From positions 6,139,920-6,203,919 of the forward strand of contig CM062292.1 in NCBI GenBank assembly GCA_031216915.1: a stretch of 64,000 nucleotides of DNA. Direction: 5' to 3'. Positions 24,456-35,116 of the stretch are shown here, piece by piece (within the stretch, counting starts at the first letter, position 1; every line of letters starts with the position of its first letter). Under the pieces are notes generated by a model. That model was not told the DNA's origin. It saw only the letters and a list, made by a program, of their open reading frames with translations, and did no database searches. The DNA comes from Pictodentalium vernedei. Its lineage: Eukaryota > Mollusca > Scaphopoda > Dentaliida > Dentaliidae. The translations under genes were made by a program, and so were the position numbers.

Positions 24456-24706
24456 TTAACCCTTTACCCAACGTAACGGCCAAAACCGGCCAGCGCTATT
24501 CTCAAAAATCGCCAATTAATTTTCAAAATATTTTCATTTTTTGTCTCAAAAACATAGGTTATGACCCCTCGTTGGAACGAGCTCGTCGAGCTCGTTCCAA
24601 CGAGGGGTCATAACCTATGTTTTTGAGACAAAAAATGAAAAAAATTAGTTATTCAAGAATTTTTTTTGCAAGTGTCGTCTGCTTTTCACGTTAGGTAAAG
24701 GGTTAA
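24456..24706. mobile_element. Palindromic TTAA MITE, family A second subfamily, complete
   Basis: TTAACCCTTTACCCAACGTA opens and CGTTAGGTAAAGGGTTAA closes it. The central hairpin is perfect over the GACCCCTCGTTGGAACGAGC arms. It shares the CCAAAACCGGCCAGCG block with 19347 and 42600. Confidence 0.9.
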
Positions 24707-26034
24707 TTAAAAAGCAAATATAACCTCGGGTGAAAGTTGAATAGGAAAATCCAATTTTCATAATTAGGAAACCTTTTCCTTGATTATATCAGGAAATTAA
24801 ATCTTTGTTGATAATAGTTTAACAGATACTCAGATGGAAAAGTCTTTGACTCCGTTACAAATTTTATCGTCCGAGTTCGGATAGAGATTTGGAGTTCACA
24901 ATATTCAATGTTTTCAGTATTCGTGTTGTCATGTTATGCCACTTCCAAACTTTGAACGAAAATTCCAGTGGCCAAAGCAGCAAATGCGATGACTTAAGAT
25001 TTCAAATTACGTATTTCCGCTTTGGAAGTACATTTAAAACCATTTGCGTCATGATATAGCCACCCTCGATTACATCTGTCTGCGTAAATATTATCCTCCC
25101 AAAACGCGATGTGTCTGTAGTCTACATTTAAGCATTCTACTTTGCTACTTTGCGTGTAGGGGTGGGAGATACTTTCCCAAGTTATTTTTCGAATGAAGAT
25201 CTTAACCACAAAGTGAGGCTCCCTTCCACCCGTCCAATAAACCAGAAATTCTTTTAAAAACATTTTCGAGAACCACCATTGAAAATACTTGGAGATTCTG
25301 CCGGGTCATTTCCTTTCAAAACCACTTACACACGGGCGTTTTGTCCCAGGTCGAGTTTCATACTGGAACGATTCGTCCAGAAAGCTGATATTCTTTTTTC
25401 CGGGGGTGGGGGTGGGGGAGGGGGTGTTTGTTTGTGGTAGGGTTTCCCTTCAATTCTTTTCGAATGAAGATATTAATCCCCATGGTTTGGAACCCGTGAA
25501 ATAAACTTGAAATTATTACCTCAAGGGAGTGGTTGTTGTTTTGTTATGAGCATACAGGTAGATGTCCCTTTCATGGCTCACCTGTCACTCGTATACTTGA
25601 AGTTACAACGAAAACATACCGTAACACGTCGATCGTTTTGTGTGTGGGTGTATGTGTGTATTTGTGGGGTGGGGAGGGGGAGGGGGAGGGGGGGGGGGTG
25701 GTAAATCGATTTTACGACTTCCATATCCAGTCGTTATGGGTGGTTTATTAATCTCGATGAAGCTGCTTGACACTATCAACTTTACTGCTATCATGGTTAG
25801 CGGTAAGTGTTACCAGTCTGAACGATCAAGAACGCAAGTGACACGTGGGTACGCATTTCATCCTTAATATCTAACACAATTATTTTGGTCCTGACTCTTG
25901 AATTCAGCGAAGCTGTATCATCACCAAACATGGAACAATTCTGATTTTGAAAAATAATGGATGTATAAGAGAAACAATCTCCTCGATCTAACTTGAAATT
26001 AGCAATGTTCGCCATCTGTTTCAATCCGATATTC

Positions 26035-26240
26035 AGTACAGTCGCCATGGACTGGTCGTAATCCACGTGTGGGCAGTGTCCACGCAAGCGTTCACTGATC
26101 ATCATCAGGAAAATGTTAATTAATGATGTACCCGATGCTTCATTAATTAAATTTTTGATGATTATTCCTATAATTAGTGATTGGACTCTAATATTATTGC
26201 GTCCGTCAAAATATTGCCCATCCGTAGAAAGGGACCACTG
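26035..26240. repeat. Dispersed repeat family H, copy 2
   Basis: Contains ATGGACTGGTCGTAATCCAC and a central ATTAATGAAGT-like palindrome (TTAATTAATGATGTACC against GCTTCATTAATTAA). The right end, CCCATCCGTAGAAAGGGACC, is a degraded version of the left arm. Confidence 0.65.
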
Positions 26241-26645
26241 TATATCTACCAAGACCAGGACGCTACCACAACAACACACGCAACATCTCCGCTCGTAAAA
26301 CTGTCCGACACGAAATGACCCTAGTAGAATGTCTCGCACGTTTCAACCAATATTTGGGGTACATCGGTAGTGACGTCACGCCACGTAACCAAGTGGCGCC
26401 ATGTTTGGTTGTCATGGTAAACCGCCTGAGCGGTCATATTGTGACGGCATGCCATAGTGATATTTGGTGTTAGTGCACATGCGCAGCCCGTGCTGTTAGG
26501 TTGACACGTGTCTCCGTGGTCCATTTTGTATACTGGAGGCCGCCATATTTGTATCTATGGAAGCACGTGGTTGCAATGTTACACAAATAGAAAATAGGTA
26601 TGTTCGGAGGGTATGTTCGATTGAATAGGAGTAAATCTAATTACC

Positions 26646-27450
26646 AGAAACAACTCGAAAATTGTTTTGCTTTGCTCGGATTCTTTCAGAACCCTCGGTT
26701 TCTACTTGTGGTCCCCTAGCACCCTCTTTTTTCAATAACAGCTGCATTCCTCTGTATGAGAGTACCTCTCGCGTTCGGATTTTCACAAAATCCTCAGAGA
26801 GAATTACCACAAACAACATAATTTCCCCACATCACCAAAATCCACCAAAACTACTAAAACGGACTTGGCGAAGCCCCATTCTGGTCTTATAAGAATAGCA
26901 CCAGCGCTATAATGCGCTTTCTATTTCAATATAATTACCCAAATTGACCCAACAATCCTTCAAAACCAGCAAAAACTGTGTAAAATCACCGAAACGAACT
27001 TAGTGAAGCTCAATTTTACTATAGGGTGCGTTCGATTCAAAGGGAGTATCATTTCTGGTACGGGGTCCTTTGGAATCGTCTGTTTCTATCTATGTACATA
27101 CAAGCTATAGACTCTGTCTCTCCAACCATGTTCGTTTATTCTGGAGTATACATCAGTAGGGCCTATCAGTTGGAACCGTTTTGTTACCAAATCTAGCTTT
27201 TCTGGCCTGTTCAGGCTAGTTCTAACCCTATTCCAAATATTCTTTTGTTTCGTTTATCCAGATTATGCAATCAGTTCACATTACTTCACCTAATTAACCA
27301 ATCAGATTGCTTGATTTTCCATATGCTGTACCGGAGTTATCTGAGTTATCCCCCCAATACCTTGCGACGTCAAGACAAATACTGATAGCCAAATGACTGT
27401 TCTTGATAACTCTCTTGAATCGGTAACCTAACGCCCATAGCTTTGCCCTA
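26646..27450. other. Intron sequence, no recognised element
   Basis: Short repeated phrases occur here (CACCAAAATCCACCAAAACT; ACGAACTTAGTGAAGC beside ACGGACTTGGCGAAGC). They suggest an old local duplication at about 26830-26890 and 26965-27015. No gene was seen. Confidence 0.4.
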
Positions 27451-28690
27451 CAACTCTACCTCAGCGCACATTTCGAAGTTGATTCAGTCCACAAATTACC
27501 ACGATAAAGGGATTCAAGATATCTACTTTCTGACTCGTTGTTCCTACGCTGCCCCACTCACCCACTCGATATAGTGGCTCTTGCAGGTGGTTCGACCCGG
27601 ATGGCCTTCTCCGCGACATAGTGATCCGACCACACAACTCCTTCAACCTTGTGACTCAACACGACACGACCCTTCCATTCTTCCCATGTGTGACCTAAGA
27701 AGTTTGATCCAGCCAGTAGTCTACCCGGCGATCCAACATACTACCGATCACCCACCCCATAATAAAAAGTCCAGACAAAATGACCCGACAACATCATCTT
27801 CCTGACACACTAGTTAGTTCCATTGGCCCTTTTCAGAGATTCCACTCGAACCCATGTATAATACGCGGGCCCGAAGGTAGATTGTTCCTGACGACTGAGA
27901 AAGGAGTGGGGTTACTTTCGAAAATTTCCGAAAGTATTGGGGAAATGATATAAAAACCTAAATTTTGAATGAAAAATGCACCCACATTCTAGAAAGAAGA
28001 GGCCAAAATCCCCGACTGGGGTGACCATAGGGAGCCCTATAAGCCTCGGGCTGATAACACAGTCACCTACTCATCCCAAAGACACTTCGCAACCCGGTTG
28101 TCAACACCCATACCTACGAACGTGGAAACCTTCCTTCACACAAACTGAGTCGCCCGACCTGTCCCGGCAATTTAACACCCCTATCTTTCGACTCAATCCA
28201 GTGATCCAACACGACTCAGTAACATAAAACGCCTACCCTCATGCATGATGGGCCGCCCCAATCAATCATTCCAAGGGCGACACAGTCACCCGACCTGTTC
28301 CTGTAAACCATCAAAACCAACCACGACTAAGTGGCCCACTCTCTCTGCATACCCACCCACTGATCTTGATACCATCTGCTGCATCTATGTGACCCAACCC
28401 AAAACTTATACTCCACAACGATCAAGTGACGTGAACACACAACTCTGAGAACCTGGTGGCCGAACATCACCATCCCACAACCAATTCAACCCAACGCAAA
28501 CTCTCATATTTCACGTGTTACCCAACCCAAACTACGCATTCGACCCAGTACTTGACCAGCGACCCGACAATACCACTCGACCCGACTTGTCACGGTTTGG
28601 TGAGCCGCTACCCACATATTTCGGTCGCGACCCTACCCAAACACGCCCCTCCTTCCCCATTTCAATCATCATCCGCGACTTAGTTGCCCA
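27450..28690. repeat. G-poor, C/A-rich degenerate repeat region
   Basis: The + strand is strikingly depleted in G and rich in phrases such as CCCGACCTGT, CGACTCAATCC, CCAACACGACTCAG and ACCCAACCC. These recur at irregular spacing. It resembles a decayed satellite. Open frames on the + strand are a by-product of the base composition and have no recognisable domains. Confidence 0.5.
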
Positions 28691-28703
28691 ACACCCCCAT
28701 TCC

Positions 28704-28830
28704 ACCAGTGGCGGAGCCAGGATTTCAAAGGTAAGTGGTACAGGTACCCCTTGAGGGGCTGGGTGGGGGGTGTCCAGAAAATGACTGAAAGATAAAGAGG
28801 GAAGCGCGGAAGGGAAGGAAGGATCCGAGA
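28704..28830. other. Possible hAT-type terminus
   Basis: CAGTGGCGGAGCCAGGATTT resembles the ends of some animal and plant hAT elements. No partner end or 8-bp target duplication was found, so this is a weak call. Confidence 0.25.
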
Positions 28831-28908
28831 GCCACTTGCTTGCCATATATAGTATAGTAACTACAAGACTTCATTCTACCGTTAAATTTTTCTGGGTTGA
28901 CCATGAAT

Positions 28909-29014
28909 CCCAAGTCTCAGTAAGACTGTTTGCGAGCGTAGGCGTACCTGGCACGCTGCTCAGGTACGTCTAAGATGGTAAGTAGTCTTACTGAGACTAG
29001 TCGTTGGGATTCCA
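28909..29014. repeat. Foldback
   Basis: AATCCCAAGTCTCAGTAAGACT at the left and AGTCTTACTGAGACTAG with TTGGGATTCC at the right are inverted copies around a loop of about 45 bp. It could be a very small MITE. Confidence 0.7.
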
Positions 29015-29139
29015 ACTGTCGGAAATGTTTTTGTTTAAATATACACTAAATCGTGCTATCTGGAAAAAGAGTAAACCCGGTAGGGGCGAATTCCTGGTGA
29101 TAACACGATTTGGGCTAGAGCGAATTGTTGAAAATTGAA

Positions 29140-29225
29140 ATAGTACAAAAGTCCCCCCCCCAGCCCCGGGAGTGGGGAGAAGGGATGGGGGGGGGGGGGA
29201 GGGGGCTTATCCGCTTACTTGAGAA
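29140..29225. repeat. C-run and G-run low-complexity patch
   Basis: A run of about 10 C is followed within 30 bp by about 14 G and further GGGAGGGGG. The sequence can fold on itself. It carries no coding meaning. Confidence 0.8.
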
Positions 29226-29930
29226 TTTGTCACATAGATGAAAAGGGCAGCAGTATCTTCTGGTACCTATATATGTATGGCTGTATTTAAAGGGATCATC
29301 GAATAACAGCCGCAACAGCTGGTGAAAATTTTAGCATGGTTTGATGAAACAGGGGCAAATGATAAATATCTGTGACATCCGTATCATTTGTATGGATCAG
29401 TTGATAAGCAAAGGATTCTAAAGTGGTACAGAGCCAACCACTGTTGAAACGTTCAACCTTAAGAAAAACAGACTTCGAATATTTCTATTTCAGCAATATT
29501 TGTTTGGCAATGTTGATAGGTAAGAGGTCAAAACGAGGTGCAGGATCTTCAGTTCGACATCTCCAATAACTGAAAAATTTCCGTCTAATAACATGAGATA
29601 TGTAATAAAATGAAAAGTTGTAACTGATACAAAGATAGATGTATAGATAGATATATAGTTCCATTCCTGTGACATTCATATTTGCATGGGCATAAAGATA
29701 AGTAAAGGGTCAAAAAATGGTACAGGACGTTCCTCATACCATCCTTAACAGCTGTTGAAAATTGAAAGTTAAAACTATACAGTGGCTCTGAAGAAAAATG
29801 TAAAGCTTTGTTAAGTTATCATCTCTCCTTTGCTTTGCTCAGGTGAGCTAACAATTGAATCGGAAAAGTGCAACAGCCCACTTAGCGCCGAGTCTGGTGG
29901 AAGCTCGGGTGAGTTCTACGCAAACGTTAC
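29226..29930. other. Intron sequence, weak internal duplication
   Basis: The phrases AAGGTACAGAGCC/GGTACAGGACG, GATAAGCAAAGG/GATAAGTAAAGGGTC and CTGTTGAAA recur at about 29400, 29520, 29700 and 29750. This suggests an old repeated unit. An AT microsatellite-like patch lies at 29630-29665. No gene was recognised. Confidence 0.35.
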
Positions 29931-29989
29931 GATTTGAGTTCAAATAGACAGTTTCCTGCAAACAAAAAAGAAAATGAAAAAAATGGGTC

Positions 29990-30245
29990 AAAATTTTCTA
30001 AGTTCAGCGGCCATGGGAAAGGGGATTTTTTTTACTTCCAAAGTGGTCAAGATTACTTCAATGACCTTATTTTTTTACTCCAAAAGTGGGCGATGGTTAC
30101 TGCAAAAGTGGAGACCTCATTTTACTTCAAAAGTGGGCGACGGTTACTACGAAAGTGGTGAGTTACTTCAAAAGTGGTCGATTTTTATTTCAAAAGTGGT
30201 GAGCTACTTCAAAAGTGGTCAGATACTTCAAGAGTGGGCGTAACA
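29990..30245. repeat. Short imperfect minisatellite (TTACTTCAAAAGTGG units)
   Basis: About ten units of 20-35 bp share TTACTTCAAAAGTGGGCGA or its variants. Reading frames across it are repetitive and not a gene. Confidence 0.8.
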
Positions 30246-30344
30246 CCAGTCGTCAAATACCCGGAATGATAAAAAATTCTAAAACTCGTTTCATAAATAT
30301 CATATGAGAGAAAAACGTATTTCATATCCCAAATGTCTGATATT

Positions 30345-30540
30345 TTTTCGCCATAGTACATTCAAACCTTGGATTTACTCTGGCGAAAAAATGTTTATGG
30401 GAATTCCAGTGTTACATCTGTTCGCCATAGTGCACACGACCCTGGATTTACTCTGGCGAAAAAATGCCTCTGGGAAGATCAGTGTTAAATCAGTTCGCCA
30501 TAGTGCCATCGCCTCTTAGCACTGATTTAACCATAGACAA
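30345..30540. repeat. Repeat with CGCCATAGTGCACACGACCC units, left of the Polinton
   Basis: Two and a half units of about 85 bp contain GTTCGCCATAGTGCACACG, GGATTTACTCTGGCGAAAAA and ATGTTTATGGGAA. The same repeat is at 52100-52440 on the other side of the Polinton region. It may be a host-intron repeat that was split by the insertion. Confidence 0.75.
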
Positions 30541-30787
30541 TTACTCACAGAATGGGTGAAGGAACTGTGTCTCTCTTTCTGAGTTTTTGTTTTTAGAAAA
30601 AAAACTTGTAATGTGTTAGAGAATATCTTTTGAGAATATGTAGGTCCTGAAAAGGACCGCGACAGAGGCATTTTTGAAGATATTCGTTTTGTGATACCAA
30701 TACTTTGAAAACGAAGTCTAGAGATAAGAAGAATTAGGATAAATCAGATTAACTTGTATCCTGAATGTATGTCAGGAGAAAAATTCA

Positions 30788-31061
30788 ATAACCTATACTT
30801 GGATTTTTAGGAATCCTCATAGAATTCACACAACCCTCTGCACACTGATGTCAAAATATCAATATTTGAAAATATAAATTTCTCCCATAATGCTTCTGGG
30901 AATTTAACGAATTCAGTCTTGTTTGACAGAGCTCATTGAGCTCTGCCAAACAAGACTCAATAGGTTAAATTCCCAGATGCATTATGGGAAAAATTCGCCT
31001 CTTAAAAATTTGATATTTTGATATCAGTGTGCAGAGGGTTAAATCCGAGTATAAGTTATTA
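30788..31061. mobile_element. Palindromic MITE, CCCTCTGCACAC ends
   Basis: Inverted arms carry ACCCTCTGCACACTGAT and ATCAGTGTGCAGAGGGTT. Outer extensions ACCTATACTTGGATTT and AAATCCGAGTATAAGTT continue the palindrome. A central hairpin is made by GTTTGACAGAGCTC and GAGCTCTGCCAAAC. The right edge abuts TTAA; the left TTAA is degraded to ACAA. Confidence 0.75.
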
Positions 31062-31401
31062 TTCAATATTCAATATTCAATATTTATTTAGTAATAAATG
31101 TACCTTAATAGCATACAATAAATTTGAAAGCATATGAGAGTTACAAATAGTGATACAAAATTTAAACAATATGTATTGATTATGTGGTACAAAAATTACA
31201 AGGAGAGGGCATAGCCAGATTGGCTGTCTACCTGCCATCTCCTTAAAACAAGTCGGATTTATCTCTTGGAGATCTGCAGATCACAAAAAAAATAATTTGT
31301 CTCTTTTAGTAAATATTACTACTTGTTTTATGAAATGTGGAATTGGCCAAATAAATTTACAATGTTCTGAGTATCCATCGCTTTCTGTTTAGTTAATTTA
31401 A

Positions 31402-32359
31402 GGGCCTATATAAGTAATGGAATTTTGTTTATTTTGAAATTCTTACCTCTCATATTCCTTAAATTCAGATTAAATATACACAAATTATACATCTAATTGA
31501 AGGTTGGGATGTATAGAACACGAAACACATATGTAATCAACTCATAGAGTCGACTGTAGGCACCACTGGTTCCTGGAAGTCTGCTGCCGTATTCGCACCA
31601 GAACTGATAATAAAATAATATTTCATCAGAACAACTTGTGGCCAAATGTGCATCATATATCCAAGAACAAAGCTAGGCATTCAAAACACTTTCGAATACA
31701 GCGATAGGACTGCATTTTGGGAAAGGACAACACTGTCTGCATTTTTTATTGAAGATGGTTTCCATGCTCGACAGACACGCGCAAATCACTTGTTACCACG
31801 AATTTCCATCAAAAAACAAAATCGTAATTCTAAAAAATTTCAACAGGTATCATGATACTTTGCATGGAATCTGGCAACTGTGCAATCTCAATCTAATAAC
31901 AGTGTACTGTATGAAGACGATCTTTTTCATTATTTGATTTTAGACGGCGTTGTTTTTACATGCTTTTTCTGTCCGATGACGTCGACCGGAAATCGAAAGT
32001 ATACTCGTACGTAAACAAAAGCAAAGGCTTTGGAATTTTCCCCAATGCAACTCTGTCGCCGTGTTTTGAAGAATTTTTATCCCCTAGCTTTGTTCTTGGG
32101 TATGTAAAGCACATTTGGCCACAAGTTGGTTTCGTGAAATATTATTAAATTATCAGTTCTGGTGCGAATACGGCTGCAGACTTCCAGGAACCAGTGGTGC
32201 CTACAGTCGACTCTATGAGTTGATTACACATGTGTTTCGTGTTCTATACATCCCAACCTTCATTTTGATGTACATTTTGTGTATATTTAATTTGAATTGA
32301 AGGAATACCAGAGGTGAGAATTTTCAAAATAAACAAAATTTCATTACTTGTATAGGCCC
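31402..32359. mobile_element. TTAA-flanked element with roughly 285-bp terminal inverted repeats
   Basis: TTAA at 31398-31401 and 32360-32363 flanks ends that begin GGGCCTATATAAGTAATG and finish CATTACTTGTATAGGCCC. The inverted arms (31402-31690 and 32075-32359) are highly similar. They contain GAGTCGACTGTAGGCACCAC and TTCCTGGAAGTCTGC. About 385 bp lie between the arms, without a convincing gene. It is probably a non-autonomous DNA element using TTAA, like family A but unrelated in sequence. Confidence 0.85.
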
Positions 32360-32363
32360 TTAA

Positions 32364-32880
32364 GGGGAAAAAGAGCCAGAAGGCCTCATCTCACAGGAGG
32401 CAACTAGAATTCCGCGGGAGGCGCAGCAGGGTGACAACCAAAGATTCGTCAAAAATACTGAACGACAATACAGAGACTGGCATGGCGAGCGAGACACCAA
32501 ATCATCAGACACAGATCCGTCCCACCATCGTGTATCTTCCGAATTGTGTCGGGTGAGCCAATGTCTCACTGCTAAGTTTTCTTGACTCAATTGAAGTATT
32601 CAGAGAGTGACTGAAAAACGCTAATTGTTACATCACCATATCGCGCGCAATGTCCACACTTCACGAGAAATTGCCTTCAGGCGATGGAGAAATAAGCTAT
32701 TGACCGACAAAGTTATTGGTCGACAATGTTATTGGTCGACAAAGTGATGAGGTTCAGAGTCAAGCGAGTATTTAATCAAACGTTACAATCTTGGCAATAA
32801 GGATTTGAACAGGAGACAGAAGTGAGATAGGAGCCTGTTAGTAAGTTGGTTAAGGTCAATTTAAAAAAAACATTTCTATC
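32364..32880. other. Unassigned sequence between foldback and LINE
   Basis: It includes a minus-strand frame at 32360-32590 with no recognisable domain, and short direct repeats of ATTGGTCGACAA at about 32715-32740. The left end of the Polinton may fall here, but no terminal repeat was identified. Confidence 0.35.
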
Positions 32881-33355
32881 GTGTATATTCCGTATTTAAC
32901 TATCTAATTTGTTCCGTAATGCCGGAAAGTGTTTCGCTGGTAGCGTGTATATTCCGTATTTAATTATCTAATTTGTTCCGTAATGCCGGAAAGTGTTTCG
33001 CTGGTAGCCATTCAACAAATTTGGTTCTAGGTGTGTTTGTTTTTAATAATCCTGATTGTCTAGTCACAACTCCATCTTGGTTTGTAATAGAGGTGAAGTA
33101 ATTATTTAAGGTGGTAGGCAATGCATTGTTATGCCAGTCATGTACCAGTAACAATGCATGTAGTGTATAAAGGTCTTGAATTTTAAGTATTTTATCTTTT
33201 AGAAATAGGGGATCTGTGTGACAGTTATAAGCTTTGTTGTTTATTATTCGGATTTCTCTTTTTTGTAAGAGATAGAGTTTGTTTATATGTTTGGGGTGAC
33301 CCCATATTTGGACACCAAACTGGAAGTGACTATGAATTAACGCATAATACAGGGT
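32881..33355 (-). mobile_element. LINE 3' fragment with a 64-bp tandem duplication at its end
   Basis: On the minus strand this encodes the C-terminal end of a non-LTR retrotransposon ORF2. Phrases such as FQFGVQIWGHP and ILKIQDLYTLHALL, then FPALRNKLDN and a stop, are typical of CR1/L2-like elements. The matching part of the LINE at 41977-44170 reads ILKVKDLYKLHSCL, so both belong to one family. The last 64 bp (from GTGTATATTCCGTATTTAA) are present twice in tandem at 32881-33008. It adjoins the 3' end of a Polinton gene at 33358. Confidence 0.8.
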
Positions 33356-33357
33356 GA

Positions 33358-33707
33358 CTAACGCTCTATGTGGTAGGATTTTTTTTGACTGTTATTGAAT
33401 TTAACCTCCCATTTTTTTTTATATTTTCCTTCAGGTTGCCAATTAAGATCACGATACAGATCAGCCTGTTTTACACGGTACTTCTCCAGTTCATAACCAC
33501 GAGCTGCTAAGAACTGTCTTATCCCTGCACGTCGTTCCAATTTGTCAATAATTTGCTGGCTCCACTGACGAGTATACTTCGCCGCATCTTTTCTTTCTCT
33601 ATTCTTTCATGTTCTTCCTCCAATCGCTTATTACATTCATTATCAGATATTTCCCCGGTTCTCCCCTTTCTGTAAACTACTTGATCAAGAGAGAACTTCA
33701 CATTCAT
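33358..33707 (-). pseudogene. Charged, probably helical Polinton-associated protein, frameshifted
   Basis: From ATG at 33707 the frame reads MNVKFSLDQVVYRKGRTG and a charged, helix-prone stretch (EEEHERIEKEKM). A frameshift near 33590 moves the signal to a second frame. That frame contains DKLERRAGIRQFLAARGYEL and LYRDLNWQPEGKYKKKWE, and stops at 33358. Joined length would be about 115 residues, rich in Lys, Arg and Glu. I do not recognise the family. It starts just below a TATA-like box on the minus strand (about 33754-33760) and is divergent from the gene at 33917. The LINE fragment abuts its stop, so its 3' processing signals cannot be read. Confidence 0.55.
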
Positions 33708-33916
33708 TTTTCATGGAAGAGGAAATGATGAGCACATGAAATGTTCACTGCTCTTTATACCTGAGACAAAGTGTCATTCCGATCAAAATCTCTCCAAAGA
33801 ACGCTCACATGCTATTTGATTATAAGACGGGAGAAAATAAATCCTTTACGACGTTTACAATCGAGTCGTTGGAGTAAGTATAAGACTGTCAACTCGAGCT
33901 GAATTATTTCATCGAC
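33708..33916. promoter_or_regulatory. Divergent promoter, copy 1
   Basis: This intergenic block separates the minus gene at 33707 from the + gene at 33917. It is a diverged duplicate of 35600-35802. Shared blocks are GATCAAAATCTCTCC, TTACGACGTTTAC, TTGGAGTAAG and ACTGTCAACTCGAGCT. The minus-strand TATA-like sequence TATAAAG lies at 33754-33760, and a weaker ATAAG sequence serves the + side. The duplication suggests a bidirectional promoter module; function is inferred. Confidence 0.6.
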
Positions 33917-34749
33917 ATGGATTTTTCAAAAATTAGAGAGCTAACAGATGAAAATGCCGAGAGAGGGAGAGAGGGACGGAGGGAGGGAAGGGGGAGGAAG
34001 AGAAAGAGGAGAGAGAGGGAGGGGGAGAGGGAGGGAGGGATGGAGGGGGAGGAAGAGAGAGAGAGAGAGAGGGGGAGAGAGAGAGAGAGGGAGAGAGAGA
34101 GGGTGGGGTGGAGAGGGTGGGGGAGAGGGCGGCGGGAGAGGGTGGGGGAGAGGATGGGGAGAGGGTGGGGGAGGGTGGCCGAGAGGGTGGGGGGGGGGGA
34201 GGGTGGGGGTGAGAGGGTGGTGGTGAGAGGTGGTGGTGAGAGAGTGGGGTGAGAGGGTGGGGTGAGAGGGTGGGGAGTGGGTGGTGGTGAGAGGGTGGTG
34301 GTGAGAGGGTGGTGGTAAGAGGGTGGGGAGAGGGTGGTGTGTGGGGTGGTGAGAGGGTGTGTGGGGTGGTGAGAGGGTGTGTGGGGTGGTGAGATGGTGA
34401 ATGTGAGAAGAGTTTGGAAGAAAGAAGACAGAGGACAAATGAAGTTTTCCTGTTAGCTCTCCACCAATGGTGTAGTTCGACCTTCCCAAAGAATGAATAT
34501 AGAGAGATGATGGAAAAGTTTCCAGAGATGGGAACGGCGAGACGACCGTTCTGAGAGATTCAGTTCCATAACAGACCAAAGCATCCTTGCGAATACTTAA
34601 CGGCCGCCTGCAAGGCGATCATGTTTGGCAGAAGAGAAGAAGATTGGGAAAAAGAATTTATTTACCGAAGAGGAGATGAGATCACCTCAACGCCGCTCCT
34701 TGGCAGAGTGAACTTCACCACCAAATTGACTTCTTGGTGGTCCCTTTGA
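33917..34749 (+). pseudogene. Broken gene of the divergent module, possibly a degenerate core histone (weak)
   Basis: ATG at 33917 opens MDFSKIRELTDENAE, which runs straight into a 440-bp purine repeat. Beyond the repeat a frame from about 34430 reads ALHQWCSSTFPKNEY and then EKFPEMGTARRPF. After a TGA near 34552 it continues through HPCEYLTAACKAIMFG and RRGDEI to PLLGRVNFTT, stopping at 34749. EYLTA and DE....LLGRV recall histone H2A, but the spacing is off by about six residues and the similarity is weak. The GGTCCCTTTGAAGACC hairpin overlapping its stop could be a decayed histone-type stem-loop. Unrecognised remains the safe reading. Confidence 0.35.
33955..34400 (+). repeat. Purine (GA/GGGT) low-complexity expansion
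   Basis: The tract begins as GAGAGGGAGAGAGGGA and grades into GAGAGGGTGGGG and GGTGGTGAGAGGG units. It interrupts the gene that starts at 33917. Long frames on both strands (Arg/Glu/Gly-rich on +, Pro/Ser/His-rich on -) are artefacts of the repeat. Confidence 0.92.
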
Positions 34750-35075
34750 AGACCCTCAAATTTTTAGAAAGAGTACCCTTTTCATGTTACATTGCTCCTT
34801 TCCCAAAAGTGTGAAAGTTAAGTGTGTGATTTTTTATCAAACAAAAAATGTCCAAGTGATCTCACGCCTTGCTTGAACTAAAGCTAGAATTAAAAATTGT
34901 ATTTCCCAGTGAAAGTCAAATGTGCGATTTTTATCAAACAAAAATATCCAAGTGAGCTTTCCCTCCCACTTGGCTGAACATAAGGAAGAATTAAAGTTTT
35001 AAACGGGGACTGCTTCTCTATGAGACTTGATTTTTGTGAGCGTCTGTATACAAGTGTCTCTTTTTTGAATATTTA
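34750..35075. other. Intergenic, AT-rich, with an internal repeat
   Basis: TTTTATCAAACAAAAA followed by TCCAAGTGA occurs at about 34835-34860 and again at 34930-34956. This marks a small direct duplication. No gene was recognised. Confidence 0.45.
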
Positions 35076-35098
35076 GGTAGCCCTGGAAATGGCTTTTA
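35052..35098 (-). terminator. Histone-type 3' stem-loop and downstream element of the minus-strand gene
   Basis: Read on the minus strand, AGCCATTTCCAGGGCTACC (35094 to 35076) begins 22 nt after the stop of the gene ending at 35117. It matches 15 of 19 positions of the stem-loop at 36140, GGCCCTTTTCAGGGCC plus ACC. One change pair (A with T at the base of the stem) preserves pairing; one stem pair is mismatched. Then comes CAAAAAAGAGACACTTG, matching the purine-rich element after the H4-like gene. Replication-dependent histone mRNAs end at such a stem-loop instead of a poly(A) tail. Confidence 0.6.
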
Positions 35099-35116
35099 TA
35101 ATTTCTGTCATTGTAT

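Larger units (their letters stand above)
23036..26645. mobile_element. Candidate 3.6-kb element with about 290-bp inverted repeats
   Basis: The segment 23036-23330 is matched in reverse complement by 26355-26645. The outermost block is GGTAATTAG.TTTACTCCTA. Shared inner blocks include GCACATGTGCACTA or its GCGCATGTGCACTA variant, ATATCACTATGG and GCGCCACT. The arms look roughly 70 percent identical by eye. The interior has several unremarkable frames of 60-180 codons that match nothing I know. It also contains a family A MITE and a family H repeat. No target duplication was seen. Confidence 0.55.

Noticed and set aside
25797..26339. 180-codon minus-strand frame
   Set aside because: It runs through a family H repeat, has no family resemblance, and lies in a region of inverted repeats; probably chance.
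33917..34579. Long frames of 92-212 codons on both strands (Arg/Glu/Gly-rich and Pro/Ser/His-rich)
   Set aside because: They are produced by the GA/GGGT low-complexity tract; composition follows the repeat, with no domain.
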